Below the pieces are notes generated by a model. That model was not told the origin of the DNA and made no database searches. It saw only the letters and a program-made list of their open reading frames with translations. Of a DNA stretch of 56,134 bases, positions 23,151 through 35,300 are shown in pieces. Numbering within the stretch: position 1 is the first letter of the stretch; every line of letters begins with the position of its first letter. The DNA lies in NCBI GenBank assembly GCA_009869945.1, contig WIXG01000439.1, forward strand, positions 1 through 56,134, read 5' to 3'. The stretch comes from Mesaphorura yosii. Taxonomy: Eukaryota; Arthropoda; Collembola; Poduromorpha; Tullbergiidae. The position numbers were made by a program, and so were the translations under genes.

Positions 23151-25814
23151 TCAAAGCGGGATAGGCGCTTGATCTCCGCCTTGGTGTTCTCCGTTTTCTA
23201 TTTGCGTCTCAATATCACTGCGGTGACGAATCTGGCTCACAGCTCGGTTTTCCTGACGGGTCGGCTTCTTTTTCTGGTCCATAGTCGTTCCCGTTCCGTT
23301 AGATCTGTTGACGCAGCTTTTGGCGAACTCGAACATTAAGGCAAGGAAACCTGCGCCGCTGCCAACCATCATAATCAGAAACACACCAAATAAACTATCC
23401 AAGTCAAGCGGTTTTGGTCCCACAGTTAATCCGGCCTTGACATTTAGCAGTTTTCTGCGAACATCCCAATTCTTTCGAACCCAAGCAGCTCCCTCCTTCT
23501 TTGCTGCGTACCAAATGCGCTCTTTCCAAATCTCGTACAAGCCAGCTTGCAACATATTCAACAGTGACTTATCGAAGGATTCAATCCAGGGTGACCCTTT
23601 TCGGTACGACCATATAATATGAATTTTGACATCAGTATCCTTCGAACCAATGAAGAGCGCCGTGTTTTCATGCGGGGTTAGCACCAATTTCTTTGATATT
23701 GCATACTCGCCGCTCATGCGATAATCTAAAACAAAAGTTTGTCCATAAAAGGACTATTAAAATATGAACCGAATATTGACATAATGGACTACTCTTTTGG
23801 GCTGACATGACATTGAATTATTAAAGTGAATTTTATTGATCGCAGCCGTGTCTGCGAGCTGCGACGCGTGACATACCGAGACAGGCAGCATTCGGATCGT
23901 TAAGTGCTATCAACATGCAGTCGTCAGAGCTATTCACGAGCAAAGATTTCCGGAGAATTCGTTTATGCATCGGATCCGTTGAAATGCTCGTGTAATGGTA
24001 CGCCACACCACCGTAGTTTCGGAAGTACATTTTGTAGGTGGACATGCTCAGCTCGCGATGAGTCTCCTTTGGTAAAAAAAATTAAGACAATGCTGTAGAA
24101 TTCCATTATTTTACAATTCATGAGAGCGAAAAGATAAGAGTTTCAGTCCATTAGCACTTAATAAATCGATACTTAACTCACCGGTATCGGCTCCTGCTGA
24201 AGGAATGACAGGAAAACAATCAATTTTGAGCTATAACTTGCTTGAAACCAAAAACAAAACAATGGAATTTTTCTTAAGTTTAGATTATTAAAACTTATCA
24301 ATCATCGTCAGCGCACTCACTTCTCAGAATGAGACAGAAGAATGTCCACATAAGAATCAAGATACGTATTCGATTTCCTGTCCAGTGTCGCCATGTGGCA
24401 GCCTGCTCCATTAAAATTCTGTACAGAGCATCAATCACCTCGCCCAGCAGGTTGGAATGGGAGTGTGCTTTGTTCAGAGATTTTATGTAGGACACCGCTG
24501 AGAAGTAAAATACTGGCAGTACTAGAAAAACAGTCGTGACAGTTGTAAGCAGCCAAGTATTTGATGTTAGGGGCCAGTAAATTGATTGCCAGCTTGTTTT
24601 GAATGGTGGTCGCAGGATGAAGAATACGCGTACCATATAAATTTGTGTCACGGATGGATCATTGATGACATGTCTGTAGACAGTCGGTGCAACAGCACAA
24701 GCGATGTCTACGCGAAATAAATACGGTCAAGGAGATTTTGACGGACTAACAATGACTAAATTAACTCATTAATTACCGGCTTCTCTCGAGAAAACTTCCC
24801 CAACCGCACCATACCATTTTCCATCCTTTTTGAAGCCGCTCGCACCGTTGAAATGTGCATATCTGATATGAAATGTGAAGTTATTTCTCTTCGCAGCCTC
24901 AACAAACATGGAATAAATTGTTCCTGCACAGAAACGGCAATAAATACGGTAAGCTTTTGGTAGACTTGAAATTCTAAAGGTGTCCGAATCTTACCAGAGC
25001 CCCATTTCAATGTCCCATCTGAATTGTATTCATAGCTGACCAGAGTCGGAATGTTGCATGCCGAAATGAGAAAATTGCGCCCCGTGATTAACGAATCGCA
25101 TTTTCTACTAAACAAGTCCAGAGGCTCATTTTCTCGTTCACAAGTATTCCAAAACGTATTTCGAGAGTTGTTGCCATCTTTCATTATGCCAAATTTGTAT
25201 CTCATGTCCTTGAATCTGTCCGTGGTCAAGAGCGAAGTTACTGGGCCCTGATGCCCAATGTAAAAGAAGTAATCTTTGTGTGGACGTCCGGTCTTTGTTA
25301 CAAGAATTGACTTTGTGAGCTTCATTCCGATATCCGTGCTGGGAACTGTGACAAAAAGCGACACACAGTTCGGCGTGTGTCGCCGGAAGCCAAACCGTAA
25401 TGGTTCGAGGATGTCTTCTTCGCTGAACTCTTCGTCGTATGAGAAATTTGTTCTTGAACTCTCACCTCCATCAAAGGTAAACAATGCCACAGGATTTAAT
25501 TGGTAAAACCTTGCTCTCGAGAATGATTTTCCGAAATCATTAGTTAGATTCTGTAGAAGCGAGTTTGAAGCTGATGACCTTAACGAGTTGGAATAGATGT
25601 CTGCAGATATGAGACTTGATTCAGCCAAAACAGGGTTAAACCAAGCAAACACCCATGTTTCGCAAGCCAGTGCTGTAGACTCAGGATTTCCTGCTGTTTC
25701 TTTCTTGCCATCCTCTGTGAGCTGGATTGCAATGTCAAGTTCAGAAGATTGGCTCAAGAAATCAGAATTCACTATTGTTGCAAGAAACAGAACGAACAAA
25801 ATTTGGCAATGCAT
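23151..25814 (-). CDS. Ionotropic receptor (iGluR-related, divergent)
   Basis: Chemosensory ligand-gated channel family of protostomes. Exons on the minus strand: 25816-24995 (ATG at 25814, signal peptide MHCQILFVLFLATIVNS, extracellular region), 24923-24777 (S1 ligand lobe, with DGKWYGAVGEV), 24707-24321 (end of S1, first membrane segment TTVTTVFLVLPVFYF, pore region, second segment), 24066-23877 (start of S2, with THRELSMSTYKMYF) and 23725-23151 (rest of S2, final membrane helix LFGVFLIMMVGSGAGFLALM and a basic tail). Phases agree except between 24321 and 24066, where one side is phase 1 and the other phase 0. A 15-nt candidate microexon at 24182-24196 lies there but does not restore the frame. 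The gene either has a further microexon or is damaged. I cannot name an orthologue. Confidence 0.85.
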
Positions 25815-26088
25815 ATCTGAAAATCGTGACAATTAACATTTTCACGACTTGCTAAACAGTCGCCTATTCGCATACTAAAATCAAACATGGTGATGCGACG
25901 ACGGTTAAAATCATGGGTTTTATTGTCAAAGATTCACTTAATGGATGCCGTCAAGTGTCAAGGTCATGTTGTCTTTTTAATATGCCTTAAAAGCAAGATC
26001 TGTCATTGTCACATTGTTGAAATCGATCGCTGTCAAAATTAGGTACATAGAAATCAATACAAATGCATCAAAGGCACGTGGATGCCAA

Positions 26089-27955
26089 CTATCTGCCTCT
26101 CGTCGTTGGTGGTTCCTGACGATAGGCCAGACAGAAGCCGATGTTTCCCTCATCGACGTCAGATTCAACTCCGTCGGTTTTGACACGCATAATGAAGGGA
26201 TGAGCGAAAGCTAAATCACAAGACATGAAGGTAGACAGATGTGAGATAAGTCAAGCAACAGTCTCTTCAGATCCGATAAGAAATGAAACAAAAGTCTATT
26301 ACAGCGGATGAATTGAGGTGCCGTTGGATCCGTAAGAGAGGTGCCACAATATCTGTCGTCGGATTTGACCATCAGTGTTGAACTGTTATCCGTCATGATC
26401 AGCACGTAGTCCTCATTACAGGTTCCCTGTGAATTTAATGGAAAATTGGCGTACTTTCAAGCAAAGCAATGAATTTCAGAGCATACACTTGGGTCAAATG
26501 TTGAGTTGCTGCTGTTGCCAGTCATTGCAAAATTGAGAGGCGTCTCCCGTAATTTCTGTATGGCACATGGCGCCCACTACAATACAAGACACAAATCAAG
26601 GTACATGAATATGAATATTTACACGATTAGCTGATGGAACCTGTGAATTGTTTGATCCATTTGACATTAGGTGACACTAACCGTAATTGATCCCGAATCA
26701 TCCTCATTCCTCACGCAAATCGTGTAGTCAAGATTGGCGAGGTGTGGTATCATCGGGTAACCCAAAATTCGGACCTCATCGGAAGGTGATGTGTAATACT
26801 GCAAACATCCTTGTGGAGCTGCCCAGCACCGAGGCATTAAAGATTGAAATTTTTTGAACAGGATAACTTGAGAGCATGCTAACGTACCTCTTGCAAGAGA
26901 ACTGCATTCAATGTATTTCATTTTAACGTTCCACATGCGTTCATCCTGGTTCGAAGCTCCGTCCGTGATCACGGAAATGGTAACTCTATCATTGCTTCCG
27001 AAATCGAGGTACACTGACGAATAAGAAAAGAAATGACGAATTTGAAGTATGGTTGACTTTTAGTTAGTAGCCTTTGCCTCCACAGGCTTACTATGTTGCC
27101 CTGTTAGGTTTCCGCACAAGTTGGAAGGTGCCGCGGTGACTCCATTTATGGTAAAAAGGTCAGTCGTACAAAGCCCATGGGTGTCTGCGATTGCCAGTTC
27201 CATCTTATTGAATTCGAGATGAAGTTGACAAATGCTTGTAGCCGGCTAATTAAAACCAAAAAATTACATTAACATGAAAAATTGTGGCGTGACACATATT
27301 GTATTACTCGCACTTTTTGCACACGAACAGTGCAGATTTCCAAACCTGATGGCACTGTTCTTGCAGGGAAGCCTATATTTTGAAAGGCTGTATTGTTCTG
27401 CATGATTATGGAGTCACAGGTTGCAGTAACTAGTTTAACAAATGTCACACAATTAGAAGAGGGATTCGAAATACCAAAGTTGTGAGAACTTGCCGACGCA
27501 GCAAACACCAAATCCGGAAGCGCAACTGCCGCTAACGACGCCACCAGCACTTCTACACTGAGATCTGCAAACAAACGTAGAAACGAAAGCGGACACGGCC
27601 TGTGAGCTGTTTGGCGTCACCAATGCTCGAATGATCAGTGACTTTACCTCGTGAAGCATGTGCCTATTGTCTCAGCAAGTTCAGGAATGCATGGACTGTT
27701 GTCTATGCGAACAATGGGGAAGAGTGGAAAAACTAGAAGAGTTTGCACTGGAATGAATGGCAGCTTGGCAGCCGGGAGCGTCTCAAAGCATGAAACTACG
27801 AATCACTTACATTTTGAAGAATTTCCGATCGCAAAGTCCCATTGCCTTGTTACGGAAAACACTCCACTCTGAGGAACTTCGCCATGAACTTTGGTGACCG
27901 CCAGCGCAGTTAAAATGGACACGGCCGAAGACAGGAGTAAGAAATCGTGAACCAT
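26089..27955 (-). CDS. Secreted double-CUB-domain protein
   Basis: Ten exons (27955-27811, 27702-27648, 27564-27494, 27429-27308, 27245-27092, 27013-26888, 26818-26682, 26576-26487, 26426-26303, 26210-26089) give 381 aa with every phase consistent. Signal peptide: MVHDFLLLSSAVSILTALAV. A short Cys-rich module follows (GTCFTRSQCRSAGGVV, CASGFGVCCV), as often precedes CUB domains in arthropod secreted proteins. Then come two CUB domains, roughly residues 95-230 (QNIGFP, CQLHLEF) and 232-375 (NLDYTICVRNE, DYVLIMTD, GNIGFCLAYRQ). No catalytic domain or membrane anchor is present, so an extracellular binding role is likely. One intron (27493-27430) uses a GC donor. The partner and process are unknown. 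Confidence 0.88.
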
Positions 27956-29678
27956 GGCGGACGTTTCGACTCAACTGCGTGAACGGATGAACTAAATGTC
28001 ATTGGGTCTCTCAGCATTCAGACTTTCAAGAGTCAATTGAAATTTGATTATTATGTTAGGACATGTAACTGACCTAACTGTAAATTCAGAATATTCCGTA
28101 TGTATACGAGTAATCGTAAATGTGTCGCGATAATGAATCCTGAGTTTCGCTTAGGCTTGATTAGGATGATTGTTATGATTCATCATTATGACATGCCAAG
28201 CACACATCACCGACAGAATTTTGACGGCAGAGGAGTTGGCCGTGTCTATCTTGATCAAGTTCATTCAACAATGCACATGAAGTCGTATTCACAAGCAATA
28301 CAAGGCATTCCACTTCAAAGAATAAATTTCCTTGAAGATGGAATACTGACCTGAATTCGAAATTCTGCCTGATTTACTTATTTAAAAAATTGTTACAGAT
28401 GAACTCATCGGAACATAAAAAAGTAAAAAAACGTAAAAAAAAAGTACCAATCAAATCCAGGGAGCTGTAAAACAGTAATAAAATTCAAAAATCGAAATTA
28501 ACAATATGATTTATACTATAACGAGATTCATCACTTCGAGAAAACGTATCGCATAATTAATTGCATTAAGATCCAACGTTGAAACAGGTAAATCTCATTA
28601 ATGATTGCACATTGTTCTTACACTAATGATTAAAAGTTAGACTAAAATTAATTAATACCTAAGTTACACTAATAAATCTCAACATTTCCTGTTGGAAGCC
28701 GTACATAAACTAGGGTAGGTCACACTTCAGATGAAGTACCTTGGCTGATGTTTTATGTCGATGAAGCTGCCACCGTCCATTTTAGCGTATACTGACTAAA
28801 AAGTAAAGTGAAAGTTGTGTCACAATTTTTAAAATTGGTTATCAATAAATCCTTCGAATTCTATCCATTTTTCTCGAAATTCTATTATGTTTCTTCCATT
28901 TGCGCTTTCAGTAGTGCGGCAGATCTTAGGTTGGGAATCATTCAACTCTTCGTAATATACAGCTGTGATTAATTTCGCTACTAAAGAAGCAACAAATTCT
29001 AAACTGTCAGACTCAGAAATGTACGAGGGCAGAGTTGGGGCGTAGTCTATTTTATAATTAGCTGGATGGGATAATAAAGGAGAGCTACAACTTCGAAACC
29101 ACGTATAAATATGAGAAGAAAAAATGTTTCTGAGTTATCGTTGGCACATTAATAATATCCTTCCAGAGTTTACTTGTAGATAACTATGGCTAATGTAATG
29201 GTTCTAGTTCTGATTGTCCTGAGAAATTAAATCATGAGCTAGGAGTCCACGTCCAAGTAATTTAATTAATTGTTATACAGTTTCACTGGATAATGGCCTA
29301 AATACTGCACTTATAATTTGAGACAAATCCTGTAAGATCCGTAGGTGAAAATTGTGAGTTGTTTTACTAATTAAAATCTGCTTGAAGAAACCATTCCCTT
29401 AGTTTATCTTTGAGATCAAGCTAAACAAACTTACTTCTATGAACCAATACTCCTCGTCGCTATTTCTTTTCCTATTAGCTCTCTTCAGTCAGCGTGAGCG
29501 TGCTATCTCTTTGTGACGCACATTAATATCGTATCCTTGGAATTCACTGGGTCAGTGTTAGTTTTCTAATTAGTTCGCCATATTCGGAAGTTGCAACTGT
29601 TGTCGTCCTCTCCCTCAAAGTCATGAAATATAATTACAAGTAACAGAGCGTATCTATTCGTACGCCGCTCTGGGACTC
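27956..29678. other. Intergenic, AT-rich; no gene seen
   Basis: Between the 5' end of the CUB gene and the 3' end of Homer, both on the minus strand. It must hold the CUB promoter and the Homer 3' untranslated region. I saw no supported open frame or structured repeat. Confidence 0.6.
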
Positions 29679-31178
29679 TCATGTCTGCAGTGCGGTTGTT
29701 ACTTCACGGTGAATTGCAGCTAATTCTTCTATCTTTTCTGCGAGTTGTAAGTTCAATGCTTCAAGAACCCGTCTGCGTGAGTCTTGTGTTTCGAGAGTTA
29801 CGTCAAGTTGTTGTTGCACTTGCTGAAGTGTTAATCGATATGATTCGCTGTCCTAAAATTGAAATTGAACAATGTAATGAATGTAAACAAGGAACCATAG
29901 GCGAATACCACTCATAAGTACTGACTAGTTACCTTCAAGTCGCCTGACCCAACTTTCTCTTTAAGTGCCCGAAGTTCGTCTTCCTTTGCTTTCAACTGTA
30001 AAACTTGACCGTCAACCTTTTCACGCATTGCATTAATCTCTTTCCTTAAATCTGCAGCAGCATCAGCATTGCCTCGTGCAGCTTCAGCTTCCAATACTTT
30101 CTGTTTCATGCGTTGGTTATCTTCTTTGTACGCGTGCAACTGACGTTTCCACTCCTCCACATTTGAGGTGCTTTCCTGGAGCGCAGCAGTGAGTCGTGTG
30201 TTGTTCGTTTTCAGTGTTGCTAATTCTATCTCCCATTTCTTCGCATTTGCGGAACTGTATGCATATAATATGAGCATATTATTGGCTCATCGAATAGACC
30301 TTTCCTTTGTCAGTGTACCTTTGTGCAAGTGCTAATCTCAGACGCTCATTCTCGTACTTCAACTGAGTTTCCGGTGATTGCCCAATTTTGTCCAGTTTAC
30401 CTCCATGTTTGGGACTGTCGGTTGTTCCACCACTGGGAGATACCCCTGACAAACTCTGACTTCGTTGATGAACCACACCCTTGAGTAGGGAGTTTGCGTT
30501 AGCATCATTATTTAAAAGTGATTCTTGATCTTCTTGTCCGTGCTGGTTTCTCGGAGCAAGCGGTGAAGTACCAGTTAACATTGTAGAGGGTGGAGGAATC
30601 GTTGAGTTGCCTAGTCCACTTCCATTTGTAATCTGATCTGGTTTAACCCCACCGCGTTCTTGTTTTATACGGGTTGCTTCTTTTACCTCATGAAACTGGT
30701 CTATAAACTGTGTGGAAATCCATAATTTATTATTACAGGGATCGGCGATGGTGAAGTGCTAGTAATTAAACGGGAGCTTTTGAAACTAACCTTGTTTAGC
30801 TCTACTTCAGAAGGAAATCCCAGTCCGTATACTGTATTCGCTCTGACGTCAGACCATTGACCGAACTTTTGAGATGTTTTCGTAAAACTCATATTTGGCG
30901 TCACAGTGGAATTGATTACAGCCTTGGTCCCTTCCACGCTAATAATTCTGTACAATGACCTTGACGAGTCGTAGAAAAACGAAACCGGAACGGCGATAGT
31001 AGATGCTGGGACCCATGATTTCTTGGTCACTTGATCAATGTGAAAAACGTGTGCCTTGCATGTAAATATAGGCTGCTCCCTAATGAAAATATGTATTAAA
31101 AACAAGTGAATTCAAGAATGCTTACAAAATTATTAGAATTTGAGACTTGGTAATTTGAATTCAGTTAACTTACCCCAT
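29679..31178 (-). CDS. homer: Homer synaptic scaffold protein
   Basis: Postsynaptic and Ca2+-signalling scaffold. Its EVH1 domain binds proline-rich ligands such as group I mGluR, IP3 receptor, TRPC and Shank, and its C-terminal coiled coil tetramerises. Exons: 31178-31174 (ATGGG only), 31079-30791, 30707-30319, 30254-29933, 29852-29679; phases agree and give 392 aa. The EVH1 domain occupies about residues 1-110 ([36 protein letters not shown]), followed by [14 protein letters not shown] Ser/Pro/Gly linker precedes a long coiled coil from about 225 to 390 ([38 protein letters not shown]). It is a full-length, long (Homer1b/c-like) form. Confidence 0.96.
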
Positions 31179-32311
31179 CGTGGCCAGCTTTACAGCCAGT
31201 GTTAAATAAGTGCAATATCTAGCAAATGTTGAATTGTTCACCGAGTTCGCCTCTTTCTGTCATCTCCTGCAAGAAATTGGCCAATGTACATAACTTTGCC
31301 GACAAAAACCATAAACGCAACAATAAGGACCAACCTTGAATATCTTCTCCAGTAGTATCCGTTCAGCTCAAAGTTCAATGCAGTCTTGAGTCTTGACTTA
31401 GTAAGTTAATACCGTTGAGAAATTAATAGCTGCCTTTCGTAAAAGCAAAACATTGTCAAAATGCTGAATACAAACTTCGAAATACTTTAGTAAATAGCTT
31501 AGCAGGATTGCAATGAATCACAACAATAAAACTGCACAAATAATAAAGTAGAAATCAGCGCCAGGCATAAAAGAGTGAGGATGTTTGATCAATTTAGTAA
31601 ATTCTATCCAAAATAATCTCTCCACTTGACTGGCTAGTCCGTATTATTGAACGAATGTATGAATGAACACATATAAAGAGAGGGAGGAATAACCGAAGAT
31701 TGACTTTTTCCTGTTTCTGACAGTTCACTACACTATCATTGTAGTAGAGAGGAGATTGCATTTGAATCTTCCATGTCTGCTCTCTACTGCTTAAAGAAAC
31801 TGGCCGCATCACGTGAATACTTTCTCACAGTGCATTTATCCGTTCCAATTGTGGACGCTGTGAATCTCCATTTAGTCATGATCCACCTCCAACGATGGAA
31901 TGAGCCCGTTGTCGCCGTTGTTCTTTTGGTTTCGATGAACTATCCACGGCATTTGGCACGTCTGATTGTTGACAATACGCTCGCTCAGCTCAGTGAATGA
32001 AGTATGAAGTCTAGACTAACCGAAAGTACGGTTTCATATCAGGTTTATTTCGTCCAGTTAAAGGTACCATGTTATTTAGGATGGCATGACTAGAATAAAA
32101 CTACAGATTTCATGCAGTAGACTTGTAACAATTTTTGCCAGGCAGGATTAACGCCTTATAAGCAGAGCTAAAACAGGGACTAAAATATTCGTGAATAATC
32201 ATCAATAAACATAATCTGAAATGATAACTCGGAAGTCAGATGGATTTTACTCTATCAAAAGACGCGTCGACGCGTCCATGTATCGAGTTTCGATTATGAA
32301 GTCCGGTCAAT
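31179..32311. other. Intergenic between carbonic anhydrase and Homer
   Basis: It holds the Homer promoter and 5' untranslated region and the carbonic anhydrase 3' end. No supported coding region. The only structure I noticed is the 16-bp palindrome listed separately. Confidence 0.6.
32261..32276. repeat. Perfect 16-bp palindrome GACGCGTCGACGCGTC
   Basis: The sequence is identical to its reverse complement and contains ACGCGT twice around a GTCGAC centre. It lies 36 bp past the carbonic anhydrase stop codon. Such CpG-dense palindromes are unusual in this AT-rich window; function is unknown. Confidence 0.9.
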
Positions 32312-35300
32312 CTAAATCGGTTCGAACATCATAAAGCTAATACTCGTCCTTATGTAATTGATAAGAGCAGTCGCAAGACCTACTCCTACAAAAAACGATT
32401 GGGTGATACTAGAATGGCCACTGAAAGTGAAAAATGACGAAGCTCCACTTTTCTTTCCTTCTTGGTCTCCCTTGTCATGAATGCCAAGGTCATCATCGTC
32501 ATCATGTTCATGAGTATCGTGCCCATGTCCATGCACATTCTTTGGCTGAGAGTCCGTGTCAACTTCATTGTCCGACTGAATCGCACCCAAAGTAACAACT
32601 GATTCTAGAACCCGACGGCGCAGCACCGCTTGCGTCGGTCTGAAGTTATTAACCAGTGGTTGTCCTAACTGATCTCTTACACTTCTGAATACAGAAAGCT
32701 GTAAAAAAAAGGAGGTAAATATAGAATCATAGAATTTAAATATGCGTGTACGTTCCAATTCTTGACTGTCTACCTGTCTTTGAGAAATTGGCACGGGTTG
32801 GCGGAAGACTGTCCAAATTACGCTCTCAGCGCATGAGGGCGTGGTGAGCGAACCCTCGTACCGGAACACGTCCAGAATATCCGGGAAGAGTGTGCTCAAA
32901 TTCAGCCCAGGTACAGCGTTGTTAATCAAGTATGGATCCGGGTAGTAGTCCGCAACTTTTTCAATCGCATCAACGATTGGGCTAAGTGCAGGGTTATCCT
33001 TCTTGGTTGCCTATTTAAAAGCATGCAGTCGAACGCTTAAGGGAACTCCATTAATTGCTGGGTGTGCGTAATAAATTGGCGAGCATTTTACGTACAGTGA
33101 AAAATATTCCAATAACAGCAATGGCTTTTGGATTCTGATCAGCAACTGCGGCTAAGATATTTTCATACTTGTCAGAAAAATGAACCATGTGGAGTTCCAT
33201 CGCATAGCTGAAAACGGACAGGATATATTAAGACGGCATTCAGCACGTTGTAGAAAAAACGCTTAATTGAATGGATTGACTACTGACCTAAATCCGTTCA
33301 CTGTATGTTCCGATCCGACTTGATCGACAGACCCCCAATGGAAATGCATCTGCGAGAATTGGTACAGACCTTTGAATCCATCGCTAGCTATCTTCAAGGA
33401 CGACGTCATGTCTTCTTTGAGTTGAACTTGAACTGAAAGAACATCAAGCAGTATGGATCGATCGTCATGACCAGGTGTGTCAGAAGATAACAATGCGGCT
33501 ACTTACTTGTGTGTCCATTGTTCTTAATATAAAAATTTGGCTGCACTTCGCGATATTTTTGATTGATTTTAAAATGCCTCAATCTGTTGGCTGGAACGGC
33601 TTTCTCGGTTTGTATGTCGATCGGTGATTGTGCGAAGCCCGTCTTGCAAACTCCACCCCAGTGTGACGGAGCTGCGACAAGATAATAAAACTCATAGAAT
33701 TAACATGTGCAATCTGCAGGATCTCGTTCAATCTGTAACTTACAGCACTTCTCGTCATCGTAGCACCATGGATGGTCTGAAAAAAAAATTCGCGTGAAAT
33801 AGTGCGATATTAGAACTGAATTATATTATTCTTCCATGCATCACGAAAAATAAATTAAAGATTTGTCTTATTTCGTAAATCGTGACGATGCTAGATCAAT
33901 TCATTCAATTATTGTGTTTCAATTCTTCTAGGAACGTGGCCGGCTATAAAATTTTGCCTGCAGCATGGCAAGTTCTCACGCACACTATGCATGAGGAAAA
34001 GTCAATAAGAGTTTGAGTTTAATACAAAAGGACAAGTTTCCTCATATCTCTGGTCAAACAATGCAGCGGGTGCGACAGCACATTGTATGCGAAAATTATT
34101 TTAGTCGTTCGTTCATTTTGTCTTCAAAATAATTTCCGGACCTTTTTGATCTTACGAAAATTTTCGATCTTATTGTGGTTAATCTGAAAAGACACGTTCG
34201 CATAATTGACGCTTTGGACCCAAGCTGCTCTATTATACAATCATGAATAAAAGAAGTTCCATAGCTCGGCAAGAGTCATCAAATCAAACGGTGCATCAAA
34301 GTGCTTCGTGTACATGAACTTGCATTGCATAAATCATGGCTGTCAGCCATGTTTGCAGAAGTACGCAAATTGCAGTACATTCAATAGAAATGCTAATAGA
34401 TAACCTCTTTCACTTTTACTAACTTCCATATAAAAAACTCAAGACATGCTTCGTGTACTTGATAAGTGTAGAAGTGACGAATAAATCACAAATGACGGCG
34501 GCGGTGCAAAAGTTGACAAGCAATAGTGCCGACTCTTCTGACAATCTGTCTATTATGGTCTGCTCTCGGACCAATATCAACGTCAATCAGACAAAAGTCG
34601 CCTTTGATCGTGCGGAGGCTATCAATTTTCACATTTGACACGGAGAGGGAACTGGTGAAACCGAGCGCTATGGTTAATTTCCAGGGTAATGGATTTTCAC
34701 GGTAAGAGAGAACCACCGAAAAGCGCACCCAAATTGTGTGGGGATCCGAGTCAGATGCAACTGAAGTCGTGAATTCGAAGTTATGAAACAAGTAATGAAA
34801 ATAGTAGGTTAGCTTTGATTAGGTTTGCCATACAAGAATGGCACTTTTATTAAACCAGAGTCGATCTCTGAGGAGTAACCACACCCTTGTATTCATCTCT
34901 AAATTGTTTTTGTCAACAAGGCCAACTGCTAACGCGCCCACGTCATCTCGGTGCAGCGCATTTAAGCTCTTGTCTCTATCCGATATTCAACATGGACTAC
35001 GCTTGTCAATTTATGGCTATAGAATGCCGCAGCCTTCAAGATCAATGTCGGACAAGTCAAGTACAGGATCAAACTGCCGTCATTTTTTTCATCCTGACTG
35101 CGAAAAAGCAATAAATAGACAAATCCACCAAGAACTCTGCGCCAGCTTGGTGTATTTGTCCATGGTGGGCCATCAAATCGAATTAAACTACTAAAGGAAT
35201 TTATGCCTTGAGCCCTGACTGGAATTTCCCTATACATTCTATAGGCATATTACTTCGACCGAGATGACGTTGCATTGAAAGGGTTTCACGAATTTTTCCG

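Noticed and set aside
24182..24196. 15-nt microexon of the ionotropic receptor
   Set aside because: The splice sites look good, but its length is a multiple of three and so does not solve the phase conflict. Kept only as a finding.
27651..27872. 73-codon plus-strand frame
   Set aside because: It overlaps CUB exons 1 and 2, which fit on the minus strand with a signal peptide and Cys motifs.
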